Source of the DNA: JBGZFC01 sp964631255
GTDB lineage: Bacteria > Bacteroidota > Bacteroidia > Bacteroidales > Dysgonomonadaceae
Assembly (NCBI GenBank): GCA_964631255.1
Contig: CAZVWS010000029.1
Location: forward strand, 1-25,008
Reading direction: 5' to 3'
DNA length: 25,008 nt
A program made the translations under genes and the position numbers. How positions within the stretch are numbered: the stretch's first letter is position 1; each line of letters begins with the position of its first letter. The notes under the pieces were generated by a model that worked only from the letters and a program-made list of their open reading frames with translations, made no database searches and had not been told where the DNA came from. This document shows, piece by piece, positions 7,251-15,176 of this stretch.

Positions 7251-9085
7251 CCTTTGGGATAGAGTTTCTTTATCAAATCGTGTCGATTCAATCGTTTCAA
7301 TTCGTTGATAATCGATTTTTTATGTTTCTGGTCGTACCAAAAGAAAAACTGGTGCTGCGCGTTTTTTTGCGGTTTGGTAATGGCAGTGTACATTTTCTCC
7401 AACGTGTAGGGATGGTAACCGGTGTAATAAATTTCGGTGGCGAGCGTCATGGGCGACGGCGTGAAATCTTGAATCTGCTCCAACCTGAAATTCAGATTTT
7501 TGGTGATGGCAGCCAGCTCCGCCATATCTTCCTCGGTGCAACCCGGGTGCGATGAAATGAAGTAGGGAATCAGTTGCTGGTTCAGGTTGTTTTTGGCGTT
7601 CACTTCGTCGAAAATGCGCTTGAAATCGTAAAATTGCCGAAACGACGGTTTTCGCATTACGTTCAGCGTGTCGTCCGATGTGTGTTCGGGAGCCACTTTC
7701 AGCCTTCCCGACACGTGATTTTTTATCAACTCCTCGGTATATTTCTTCGTGGAGGCGTTCACTTTTTCGTCGCTGCTTTTGTGCAGCAACATATCGTATC
7801 GAACACCGCTGCCGATAAACGATTTCTTCACTTCGGGCAGCGCGTCCACCGAGCGGTAAATATCCAGCAAATCGCTGTGGTCGGTATTCAGATTGAAACA
7901 AACTTTCGGGAAAATACACGACGGCTTTTTACACTTTTCGCAGATCGACAGATCTTTGCCACGCATCCGGTACATATTGGCTGACGGACCGCCTAAATCG
8001 CTGATGTAACCTTTGAAGTCGGGCATTTGTACTATTTTTTTCACCTCGTTGAGAATCGATTTTTTGGAGCGCGAAGCGATAAATTTGCCTTGGTGCGCCG
8101 AGATGGTGCAAAACGCGCACCCGCCAAAACATCCGCGATGCAGATTGACTGAAAATTTAATCATCTCGAATGCCGGAATATGTTTGTTTTTGTACTTGGG
8201 ATGCGGCAATCGGGTGTAAGGCAAATCGAACGATTCGTCAATTTCGGCTTCCGTCATCGGGGCAAAAGGCGGATTCACAACCAACGTTTGGTTGTCCACA
8301 TTTTGCAAAATACGCGCAGCGTGCAGGCGGTTGGATTGCTCTTCTACCACCCGAAAATTTTTCGCCTGTTTTATTTTGTCTTGTAAGCACTCGTTGTGCG
8401 AAAAAAGCGTAACCTCTTCGTCAAACGGATTTGCCGGAACCTCTGTTTTTGCCGATAGAAACGCTGTTTGCGGAATATCGGTAATCTCTTCTATCCGTTT
8501 CCCCGCACGCAATTCGTTTACCAATTGCTTCAACGGCAATTCGCCCATTCCGTAAATCAATAAATCGGCGCCGGTATCGGCAAGAATGGTTTTGTGCAGC
8601 GAATCGTCCCAATAATCGTAGTGCGAAACCCGCCGCAGCGATGCCCCCACCCCGCCGATAACCACTGGGACATCGGGAAACAACTCTTTCAGAATGTTGG
8701 AATAGACACTCAATGCCCTGTCGGGGCGCATATCGGCTCGCCCGTCGGGCGTGTACGCGTCGTTGGAGCGCAGCCGCTTGTTGGCGGTGTAATGGTTTAT
8801 CATCGAGTCCATCACACCCGCCGTAACCGCGAAAAACATCCGTGGCTCACCCAACTTCTTGAAATCGCGCAAATCGTCGCGCCAATTGGGCTGCGGCACA
8901 ACCACCACCCGCAAGCCCAAACTCTCTAACAACCGCCCGATAACCGCCGTGCCAAACGAAGGGTGGTCGATATACGCATCGCCCGAAAACAGAATCACAT
9001 CGGCATAATCCCAGCCGCGCAGCTCCATTTCTTTTTTGGTAGTGGGGAGAAAATCGGTGAGTTTGTATGTTGGGGGAGAGGACAT
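7247..9085 (-). CDS. ygiQ: YgiQ-family radical SAM protein
   Basis: 612 residues, ATG start. The N-terminal third has a B12-binding-like Rossmann region (DVILFSGDAYIDHPSFG, VIGGVGASLRRVSHYDYWDD). The radical SAM core carries the cluster motif Cys319-x3-Cys323-x2-Cys326 in LHRGCFGGCAFCTISAHQG, and the C-terminal part has VAPEHTSDDTLNVMRKPS and YFISSHPGCTEEDM. All are hallmarks of the YgiQ family, which binds 4Fe-4S and SAM; its substrate is not known. It is shorter than E. coli YgiQ (about 740 residues), as is common in Bacteroidetes, lacking only the C-terminal tail. It is a single gene, with the array's far end 305 bp upstream. Confidence 0.92.
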   Translation of the reverse strand: MSSPPTYKLTDFLPTTKKEMELRGWDYADVILFSGDAYIDHPSFGTAVIGRLLESLGLRVVVVPQPNWRDDLRDFKKLGEPRMFFAVTAGVMDSMINHYTANKRLRSNDAYTPDGRADMRPDRALSVYSNILKELFPDVPVVIGGVGASLRRVSHYDYWDDSLHKTILADTGADLLIYGMGELPLKQLVNELRAGKRIEEITDIPQTAFLSAKTEVPANPFDEEVTLFSHNECLQDKIKQAKNFRVVEEQSNRLHAARILQNVDNQTLVVNPPFAPMTEAEIDESFDLPYTRLPHPKYKNKHIPAFEMIKFSVNLHRGCFGGCAFCTISAHQGKFIASRSKKSILNEVKKIVQMPDFKGYISDLGGPSANMYRMRGKDLSICEKCKKPSCIFPKVCFNLNTDHSDLLDIYRSVDALPEVKKSFIGSGVRYDMLLHKSSDEKVNASTKKYTEELIKNHVSGRLKVAPEHTSDDTLNVMRKPSFRQFYDFKRIFDEVNAKNNLNQQLIPYFISSHPGCTEEDMAELAAITKNLNFRLEQIQDFTPSPMTLATEIYYTGYHPYTLEKMYTAITKPQKNAQHQFFFWYDQKHKKSIINELKRLNRHDLIKKLYPKG

Positions 9086-9390
9086 TTTTTAGACTGTTAG
9101 ATTTTTAGACTTATAGACATAAGACTGATCGACTTTGGAGATTTTCTAAAAGCATCTCCGGTTTGTCAAGTTCTGTTGTTTCTATTCGCGTGCAAAGGTA
9201 GGAATAAAATGGGGATAATGGGTTATTGGTAAGTGTGAAAAGAGATAATTGCCAAGATAAAAATGGATAAGTATTGGGTGGGCACGCAACGATGGAACGA
9301 TATGCCCTAACAGATATTTGGAAGAAGGCATCAGACCGCTTGATAGCAATCTGATACAAACTTCTATTTCTCCTCTTGAACTAATAAATG
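9086..9390. other. Non-coding gap between ygiQ-like gene and CRISPR array
   Basis: About 305 bp. At 9086-9135 there are A/T-rich TTAGAC-type short repeats, likely decayed low-complexity sequence before ygiQ. A weak 6-bp inverted repeat (ATCAGA/TCTGAT, 9330-9335 and 9350-9355) lies near the array end. The frames here encode nothing recognisable. It could be the array's 3' flank; no leader or terminator is clear. Confidence 0.5.
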
Positions 9391-9824
9391 GTTGTTTTTA
9401 CCCTTCAAAATAAGGGTAGATACAACTTTTATTGAAGGATTTGATGTATTTATCAGTTGTTTTTACCTTTCAAAATGAGGGTAGATACAACNNNNNNNNN
9501 NNNNNNNNNNNNNNNNNNNNNNNNNNNNNNNNNNNNNNNNNNNNNNNNNNNNNNNNNNNNNNNNNNNNNNNNNNNNNNNNNNNNNNNNNNNGTTGTTTTT
9601 ACCTTTCAAAATAAGGGCAGATACAACCATTACAGATAATATTACGTGTTGTGGTTGGTTGTTTTTACCTTTCAAAATAAGGGCAGATACAACTTAAGTT
9701 CCATTGTTCAAAATCCCAATCGTGTTGTTTTTACCTTTCAAAATAAGGGCAGATACAACGAGTTGATGTGGAAACTTCGCGGAGAGACGTTGTTTTTACC
9801 TTTCAAAATAAGGGTAGATTTTTT
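9391..9824 (-). CRISPR. Type VI-B CRISPR array (36-nt repeats, 29-30-nt spacers), interrupted by an assembly gap
   Basis: Repeats at 9391-9426, 9456-9491, 9592-9627, 9658-9693, 9724-9759 and a degenerate one at 9789-9824. Intact spacers are 9427-9455 (29 nt), 9628-9657 (30), 9694-9723 (30) and 9760-9788 (29). On the minus strand the repeat begins GTTGTATCTGCCC and ends GAAAGGTAAAAACAAC, very like the Cas13b repeat I recall from Prevotella buccae. That fixes transcription on the minus strand, the same as cas13b and csx28; Cas13b crRNAs carry the repeat at the 3' end. The repeat folds with a short stem (TGCCCTT against AAAGGTA). The repeat next to csx28 has lost its 5' five or six bases. Repeats 1, 2 and 6 share an A in place of the G in the CTGCCC block (CTACCC). 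Confidence 0.97.
9492..9591. other. Assembly gap of 100 N inside the array
   Basis: Exactly 100 N, a usual placeholder for unknown length. It begins right after repeat 2 and ends right before repeat 3, as expected when contigs break at collapsed identical repeats. The true number of spacers is therefore unknown. Confidence 0.97.
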
Positions 9825-10360
9825 TAGAGCGAATTGATTTCTCGTTTTTGCAATCCGATGCTTTCCCTAATCGCGGTAATCATCTCTTGGTTTATCGTAA
9901 TCATTCGTTTTGCCATTTCGGGGTTATCCATTTTGATACACTCCTCCGTGTTTTTATCTTCTTTCAACAAAAAACCGTAAACAAGCCCCCGGTATTCAAA
10001 TATCAGTTTATTTACTTCGGATGAAAGAAACAAGCCGTTGCCACAGTCGTAAAACTCGCGGCGCAGTTTGTCTATAAACTCCAAAGCGTTACGTTTCCTA
10101 AAATAATAGGTTTTGTTGGCTCTGTCGTTTTTTTCTGCTTCCCACACGAGAATGCTTTTGGCATTTTCGGTATCGGTGGTGTATGCCAACAAACTGTAAA
10201 TTTTCTTATGCGCATGAAGTATGGCTTCGTATTTTTTTCGTTCGATGTTTTCGCGGCTCACTTTTTTTAGTTTTTTTACTGCAAAAAGATAGGTGAGGTA
10301 TGCCACCACAACCGCTCCTGCCACGGGAATAAGTGTTTTTAAAATTTCTGTACAGTCCAT
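9824..10360 (-). CDS. csx28: Csx28, membrane HEPN-like accessory of type VI-B2
   Basis: 178 residues, ATG start, 12 bp after cas13b on the same strand. One N-terminal membrane helix lies at about 9-28 (TLIPVAGAVVVAYLTYLFAV), followed by a basic stretch and an all-helical cytosolic domain. Length, topology and position identify Csx28, which in Prevotella buccae enhances Cas13b interference and forms an octameric membrane pore. The expected divergent HEPN R-x4-H motif falls at Arg152, but the sixth residue is Asn157 (KRMITINQEM; codon AAC). Positions 152 and 157 are the ones I recall for the P. buccae protein. The only histidines are at 49 and 51, outside any R-x4-6-H. The stop codon touches the first CRISPR repeat. 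The call rests on architecture and context; sequence divergence is high in this family. Confidence 0.85.
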   Translation of the reverse strand: MDCTEILKTLIPVAGAVVVAYLTYLFAVKKLKKVSRENIERKKYEAILHAHKKIYSLLAYTTDTENAKSILVWEAEKNDRANKTYYFRKRNALEFIDKLRREFYDCGNGLFLSSEVNKLIFEYRGLVYGFLLKEDKNTEECIKMDNPEMAKRMITINQEMITAIRESIGLQKREINSL

Positions 10361-10372
10361 AATAATTAATTT

Positions 10373-13300
10373 TTAAAGAATTGATGTTGATAATTTATTT
10401 GTTATTTCTACTAATTTGGCTGCTACGCCCATTCCGGAAATTCTGTCATCTTTGGGATTTGCCCATTCTGCTTGCAATTGCACCGGGCAAAAAAGTATAT
10501 CGGTGCCGAAATACTCCTTGTTGTACATCGGGTATTGGTTGTGGGCAAAAGCGTTGCGAATGGCTACAAGGGCATTTACTTTATTTGCCAACCCATTTTT
10601 AGGTTCTTGTTTGGCGAGCCATTTTTCCATCATTGCCCTGAAGTTGTCTTTGGGTAAATCGGGATGTGCTTGGGTGAGCGTTTTCTCTATTTCCAACATA
10701 ATTTTAAAAATATCTACCCTTGCCGTTTGGTATTTCAGCAGTTCGTGCTCCAACCGCGTTTTGCTGATGGGGTATTCACGCGTGTTCAACCCGGCAGCGT
10801 TGGCGTAAGAGAAAAGCCCGTTGAGACGCCTATCTTTTATCAAGGCTTTAAAATTGCCCTGTTTACGCACTTTGGTGTTTTTTTCTTCTACATAGAAAGT
10901 GTTGATTGGCTCTGATTTTCTATTTACAATTCCCTTTTCATTTGCCGGATAAATGGTAACGGGAAGTGTCATGGACATTCCACGGGCAAGTATAAACCCT
11001 TCCAACACGTTTACGTTCTTGAGTTTTAATTCGTCAATTACCAATTCTTTCATTTTCATCTGTTTACAAATGAGCCACAACAGCATATCCTGGCTTTTTA
11101 GCAGGCGCAATTGTTTTTCGAATTTTTGCCACGCCTTGTGGTCTAAATACTCTTTCGTAATTACTTGGGCAGCTTCTTTATTTAGTTGTGCCAAATCAAT
11201 TCTTTGCTTATTCAATTGATTTTTAAAACTTTCAAATATACCGAAGTCTGTAAATAAATTTTTCAGTTCTACTCTTTTTTTGTTCCATCCTATTTTTTTG
11301 TTGCCAATTAGTTGAAAATCCTCATTTATATATTCGATACGCAACAAAGTATTTCCCTGATTAAGTATTTCTTTGTTATCGGATTGATAATATACTCTGT
11401 CTTCAACGGACAAAAATTTTCCTTCTTTTGGCTTGTCGGGATTCGCTATATTTACCTCATAATTATAATAAGCAGGCACATCGTCTTTTTCTATTTCACG
11501 AAAATAGAGCGGAATGGTTTTTGTGATAAAACCGGGTTTTTCAAATTCTTTCACTGCCTCGTAAATAGCACTGTATTTATTGCCTTTTTTCAACCACTCT
11601 CTTATGGGTTCGGTAAATATGCCTCGTGGCAGGTTGAACCCGTTTTTCCATCCGGCTACCAATGTTTTACGGTTGTTTTTGGGCTCTTTGAGCAATAAAA
11701 AATATTGGAGTTTTTTCCATTCCCCGGGATTTATGTTTTTGATAAAGCTTAGCCTCGCTTTTAGATACGCACTGTAAAAAGACAAAATATTGGGTTGCTT
11801 TTCCCAGTCGAACGATGAAAGAAAAGGATGCGGATTTTGATTGCCAATAAGATTCAGTTGCTTGAAATAGTGGGGCAACCGATGTTTTTCACTGCCGTAC
11901 AGAGCAAAGGTGTATTGCAGCAATTGGTATTCCGTGCTATTTGCTTTGCTCCTGTTTAACGGATTACCCGCAGAATCGTAGGCAACGGGTTGAAAACGCA
12001 TCATGTCCTTCACCAGCCAATCGGCTATAACACCCGGCTTCATTAAACCGCTTCTTCTCTTGCCTATTCTTATTTTCTCTTTTTCTTGCCGTTCTATTTG
12101 TTCAATTCTTTTTTGGGTTTCATTCAGTAGTTCGTTTTGTTTGCGCAGGGCTTCTTTTTCCATATCTTTTGCGTTGTTGCTAAGAATTGAAATCATCTGT
12201 TTGGGCAGATGTCCGATAAGGATGTTTTTACCGACAAGTTTTTCTTCCAAATCAGGGATACTATTTATCGCTCCTTTTTCAAAATAATCATAAATATCAA
12301 AGATATTTTTCAATATACCTTGTATGACTCCTTCAACTTTTGCCCCGTCTTGGGTGAGGAGATAATAAAACATCATGGGGGTGAGTTCGTGCACACTCAA
12401 AAATGCATCTGCCACAAAATCGGGACTATACGTATATTTTTTCTTGCCGTTTTTATCTTCCACCGTCAAATCCGGCCATTTCCCTTGAAAATCAGGATTT
12501 TTAAACTTAATCCCTATTTTATTCTCGCATAAATGATAATGTGGTGTGGTTTTACTGATAAAAGGCAAGTCAGAAGTTTCATAATAGTCTAAATCTTTGA
12601 CCAGTTTTCTCCACCCCTCAGGCTGATTTGCTTCGTTAAAAAATTGTATTCTGTCAAAACCATACAGGTTGCGGGTAAGATGCCTTTTTTCTGTTTGCTC
12701 TCCAATCTTTTTGTCGTAAATAGAAAAATGGTATGTTCCTAAATCAATTTGAAAGCGTAAGTTGCTAAATATTTTTTTCAAATCGAAGTACCTGAGGGCG
12801 AAATAAGGATAACGGTTTTCGTGTCTAATCAATGTGCTTTTAAATGGATCTTCGTTGTCGGCCTCATCGGTTAAATAATCTTCCATGGTTACTCTGAACG
12901 TTTCTCTGTCTTCTTCTTTCAGCCTGTCATAAAGTGGTTTGGGACAACGTGTCAACTCGTTAAGAATATCAAGCAGCATTTGGTCGTTATCATACACACT
13001 TTCTAACCGCAACTTGGGAATCAACATTCGGCTACGACAGAAAACTTCGTTGGTCATTCTCATATATCCTTTGTCTCTGCCTTTGAACCCGTATATTTTC
13101 TTCTGCATCCAAATGGCATCTTTTTTGTCCAGGAAAAGCGAGACGAAAAACAACAATCCGGCTTCGGTGTATGCGCCATCCTTTACAAAGCGATGCTTGA
13201 AGTCAGGATTATCTCCATTTTTGTTTTTTCTGATCAGGTGTTTGAAGTCGGTATGCGGATCAATTTTCGGATTGTGCTTGTGGTCTTCTTTTACTAACCG

Positions 13301-13798
13301 GACACTTGCCTCGAAAACATTGTAAAGCCGATGAAAGAAATGGTCTTGAAAAATTGGCTTCTCCTTCTGGTTCGGATGTTCGTAATGAGAATAATAGTTT
13401 CTTAGTTGATGCAACGCATCGAGAAAGGTAAACAACATTCCGGTAATACTCTCAAAAGATAGAGCATCGGTTTGTTCAGTTTGCTTCTCCTGTGTTGTTT
13501 TATTCCTCTTTTTCCCATTTGAGTTTGTATGTATATTTTTAAAAACTTCAAAAGATTGTTCCCCATAAGACACACTTGCCAAAAAAGGAAAATGTTTTAA
13601 AATTAAGTTATGTAATTTCCCCTTTTTCTCCAACCGAGTTGAAATATCATCGGCCATCCAAGTAGATTGTACAGACGATACATTCTCATCGCTTTCAATT
13701 GGTTTTATGCCAAGTTGTTGATTGATGTGGTTGATTGTAATGTAGGCGTTATGCCGTGCCAAATTGAGAAATGCAGCCCAAAAGTGCTTGTCATTCAC
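10373..13798 (-). CDS. cas13b: Cas13b, crRNA-guided RNA-targeting HEPN ribonuclease (type VI-B)
   Basis: 1141 residues from a GTG at 13798. The N-terminal HEPN motif is Arg133-x4-His138 (LRNYYSHYEHP) and the C-terminal one Arg1081-x4-His1086 (AIRNAFAHNQYPMY). Together they form the target-activated RNase site. Other Cas13b blocks are DKHFWAAFLNLARHN, GLLFFVSLFLDKKDAIWMQK, MTNEVFCRSRMLIPKLRLE, FQIDLGTYHFSIYDKKIGEQ, RIGKRRSGLMKPGVIADWLV, GWKNGFNLPRGIFTEPIREW and QGNFKALIKDRRLNGLFSYA. Repeat cleavage to mature crRNA is also a Cas13b function. In homologs residues resembling YTLEDKHFWAAF start some way into the protein, and here codons for PYT precede the GTG in frame with no ATG. An ATG at 13857-13855 enters this frame only if the A8 tract (13839-13846) has nine bases; the protein would then be 1161 residues. 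It heads an operon with csx28 and the array. Confidence 0.97.
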   Translation of the reverse strand: MNDKHFWAAFLNLARHNAYITINHINQQLGIKPIESDENVSSVQSTWMADDISTRLEKKGKLHNLILKHFPFLASVSYGEQSFEVFKNIHTNSNGKKRNKTTQEKQTEQTDALSFESITGMLFTFLDALHQLRNYYSHYEHPNQKEKPIFQDHFFHRLYNVFEASVRLVKEDHKHNPKIDPHTDFKHLIRKNKNGDNPDFKHRFVKDGAYTEAGLLFFVSLFLDKKDAIWMQKKIYGFKGRDKGYMRMTNEVFCRSRMLIPKLRLESVYDNDQMLLDILNELTRCPKPLYDRLKEEDRETFRVTMEDYLTDEADNEDPFKSTLIRHENRYPYFALRYFDLKKIFSNLRFQIDLGTYHFSIYDKKIGEQTEKRHLTRNLYGFDRIQFFNEANQPEGWRKLVKDLDYYETSDLPFISKTTPHYHLCENKIGIKFKNPDFQGKWPDLTVEDKNGKKKYTYSPDFVADAFLSVHELTPMMFYYLLTQDGAKVEGVIQGILKNIFDIYDYFEKGAINSIPDLEEKLVGKNILIGHLPKQMISILSNNAKDMEKEALRKQNELLNETQKRIEQIERQEKEKIRIGKRRSGLMKPGVIADWLVKDMMRFQPVAYDSAGNPLNRSKANSTEYQLLQYTFALYGSEKHRLPHYFKQLNLIGNQNPHPFLSSFDWEKQPNILSFYSAYLKARLSFIKNINPGEWKKLQYFLLLKEPKNNRKTLVAGWKNGFNLPRGIFTEPIREWLKKGNKYSAIYEAVKEFEKPGFITKTIPLYFREIEKDDVPAYYNYEVNIANPDKPKEGKFLSVEDRVYYQSDNKEILNQGNTLLRIEYINEDFQLIGNKKIGWNKKRVELKNLFTDFGIFESFKNQLNKQRIDLAQLNKEAAQVITKEYLDHKAWQKFEKQLRLLKSQDMLLWLICKQMKMKELVIDELKLKNVNVLEGFILARGMSMTLPVTIYPANEKGIVNRKSEPINTFYVEEKNTKVRKQGNFKALIKDRRLNGLFSYANAAGLNTREYPISKTRLEHELLKYQTARVDIFKIMLEIEKTLTQAHPDLPKDNFRAMMEKWLAKQEPKNGLANKVNALVAIRNAFAHNQYPMYNKEYFGTDILFCPVQLQAEWANPKDDRISGMGVAAKLVEITNKLSTSIL

Positions 13799-13838
13799 CG
13801 TATAAGGGGTGTTTTCACCTTGTGTTTTTTCTTTGTCA

Positions 13839-13857
13839 TTTTTTTTATCACTCTCAT
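13839..13857 (-). other. A8 homopolymer between upstream ATG and the cas13b frame
   Basis: On the minus strand ATG (13857-13855) reads ATGAGAGTGAT, then eight A's, then TGAC. As written it encodes a 20-codon peptide whose TGA overlaps the cas13b GTG as GTGA. One extra A fuses it to cas13b in frame. Confidence 0.75.
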
Positions 13858-13950
13858 ATTGAATATTTTGAAATTATAATTGGGGTTCTGTAATTTTGTC
13901 CAAATTATCGTGCATATAGAAAGTTAGTTTTTACCCACGAACAAATTGTT

Positions 13951-15075
13951 TTATAATTGTCTGCTAAGCCAAGCTGCCATTAGCCTGTCATAGATGATGT
14001 ATCCTTTTTCAGACTTATAAACAACTTCGTTTTTTAGTAATTTTGCAAGAGCTGTATTCACGCTACTTGCCGCTTTCAGATTGTATTTTGCTATAAATTG
14101 ACCGGCATTTATGGCTTCTACACAACCTTCTTTTGCAATAGCTTTGATCAGCTTAACGGCTGTGGGCGTATAGGCAGAAAGTAGATTTTGATAAGCATAT
14201 TCATATTCGGCAATTAATTTATCGATTGCAGCAAAAAATTGAGTCGATGCGGTAACATTTTCACCATAACCGTAAAGCCTGTTCAGAACGCTTTGAATAT
14301 ACCATGTATAACCTTCAAAGAAATCGTATAACTCATTGAAAACATTCTCTTTCAAAACCATTTTTTTGTCTTTGAAAAAAGCATGGGCAAAATTATAATA
14401 CTCCGTTTTTTCGATAGCACCTAAATTCATCAGTTGCGTGCTTTGATAGAAAGGGCGTTTGCTCGACATAAATAGTTCCTGCATGAGCCGCTGCCTGCTT
14501 CCGGAAAAAATAAAACGAACATTTGGCACAAATTGAACGTAAGAGCGGAGTAGTGCTTCTACTCTCTTTTCGCGATATTCGGTAATCTGTTGAAATTCGT
14601 CAATAGCAATTACACATTGTTTATCCGATGATGCCAAGTAAGTAAAAACATCCTTCAAGGTAGCTTCTTCGCGACCGGGTTCGATATCGACACTAAATTC
14701 GGGATTACCGGTTATCGGGTCAAAGCGCAACACGGGACGCAAACTTTTAATAACTGTACCAATTTTGCCAATAAGCCGCTGTATATCGGAATCCAAAGTT
14801 CCAAGAACAGCTTCTGCAAAAACGCGCGTAAAATCGTTTAAATTAGATGTCGGAAGTATATCCATATAAATCATTGTACCGATATGTTTCTGCGAAAGTT
14901 CATGAAAAACATGGTGAATCAGTCCTGTTTTTCCCATGCGACGAGGCGCTATAAGTGTCAGATTTCGATTATTTTGCAGTGCTTCAATAATTTCATTGGT
15001 TTCCTGTTCGCGATTGCAAAAATAGGCGGGACTGTGATATCCGAATACGAGAAATGGATTTTTTAATGGTTTCAT
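13951..15075 (-). CDS. Archaeal-type AAA ATPase (ATPase_2-like) with C-terminal winged-helix region
   Basis: 374 residues, ATG start. Walker A is APRRMGKT (43-50), Walker B CVIAIDEFQQI (about 154-164), and a sensor-like FIFSGSRQRLM follows at 188-198. A short N-terminal NPFLVFGYHSPAYFCNREQE is typical of this Bacteroidetes group of single-protein ATPases. Residues from about 300 (YTPTAVKLIKAIAKEGCVEA to the end) look like a winged helix, suggesting DNA binding. Members are abundant in Bacteroidetes and archaea; their role is unknown and they are often linked to mobile or defence regions. The gene lies 152 bp upstream of cas13b in the same direction; no terminator is obvious between them. Two copies of a palindrome-rich 31-bp element precede the start. 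A functional link to the CRISPR locus is only inferred from position. Confidence 0.8.
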   Translation of the reverse strand: MKPLKNPFLVFGYHSPAYFCNREQETNEIIEALQNNRNLTLIAPRRMGKTGLIHHVFHELSQKHIGTMIYMDILPTSNLNDFTRVFAEAVLGTLDSDIQRLIGKIGTVIKSLRPVLRFDPITGNPEFSVDIEPGREEATLKDVFTYLASSDKQCVIAIDEFQQITEYREKRVEALLRSYVQFVPNVRFIFSGSRQRLMQELFMSSKRPFYQSTQLMNLGAIEKTEYYNFAHAFFKDKKMVLKENVFNELYDFFEGYTWYIQSVLNRLYGYGENVTASTQFFAAIDKLIAEYEYAYQNLLSAYTPTAVKLIKAIAKEGCVEAINAGQFIAKYNLKAASSVNTALAKLLKNEVVYKSEKGYIIYDRLMAAWLSRQL

Positions 15076-15079
15076 TTTA

Positions 15080-15176
15080 TTACGTAAAAAGCGTTACGCA
15101 AATTACGTAATAATAATTGAAATTTCCAAGCTTCTTTACAATGAATTACGCAAAAAGCGTTACGCAATTTGCGTAA
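15080..15176. promoter_or_regulatory. Two 31-bp operator-like elements upstream of the ATPase gene
   Basis: Copies at 15080-15110 and 15146-15176, 66 bp apart start to start. Each begins TTACG[T/C]AAAAAGCGTTACGC and ends in TTACGTAA or TTTGCGTAA. Half-sites TTACGC/GCGTAA recur in both directions: GCGT-T-ACGC in both copies, TTACGCAA-T-TTGCGTAA in copy 2. The nearer copy ends 4 bp from the ATG, so a bound protein would block translation start or transcription; autoregulation is inferred. Confidence 0.6.

Noticed and set aside
7280..8929. Long frames on both strands over the ygiQ-like gene
   Set aside because: Compositional shadows; the minus-strand frame holds the radical SAM motif and full family length.
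9111..9359. 82-codon minus-strand frame between ygiQ-like gene and array
   Set aside because: No recognisable domain, Pro/Ser/Leu-rich random composition, runs through low-complexity sequence.
9427..9788. Spacers matching genes in the window (self-targeting)
   Set aside because: By eye no spacer matches the other sequence here on either strand; only a database search could find real targets.
9432..9837. Frames of 60-70 codons across the CRISPR array
   Set aside because: They repeat the translated CRISPR repeat and run through the N gap; not genes.
13922..13935. AGTTTTTACCC-like stretch upstream of cas13b resembling part of the CRISPR repeat, considered as an anti-repeat or tracr-like element
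   Set aside because: Only about a dozen A/T-rich matching bases with an insertion; type VI-B needs no tracrRNA.
15080..15176. The two 31-bp elements as a small second CRISPR array
   Set aside because: Only two copies, internally palindromic, at a promoter, and unrelated to the Cas13b repeat; the 66-bp period is probably coincidence.
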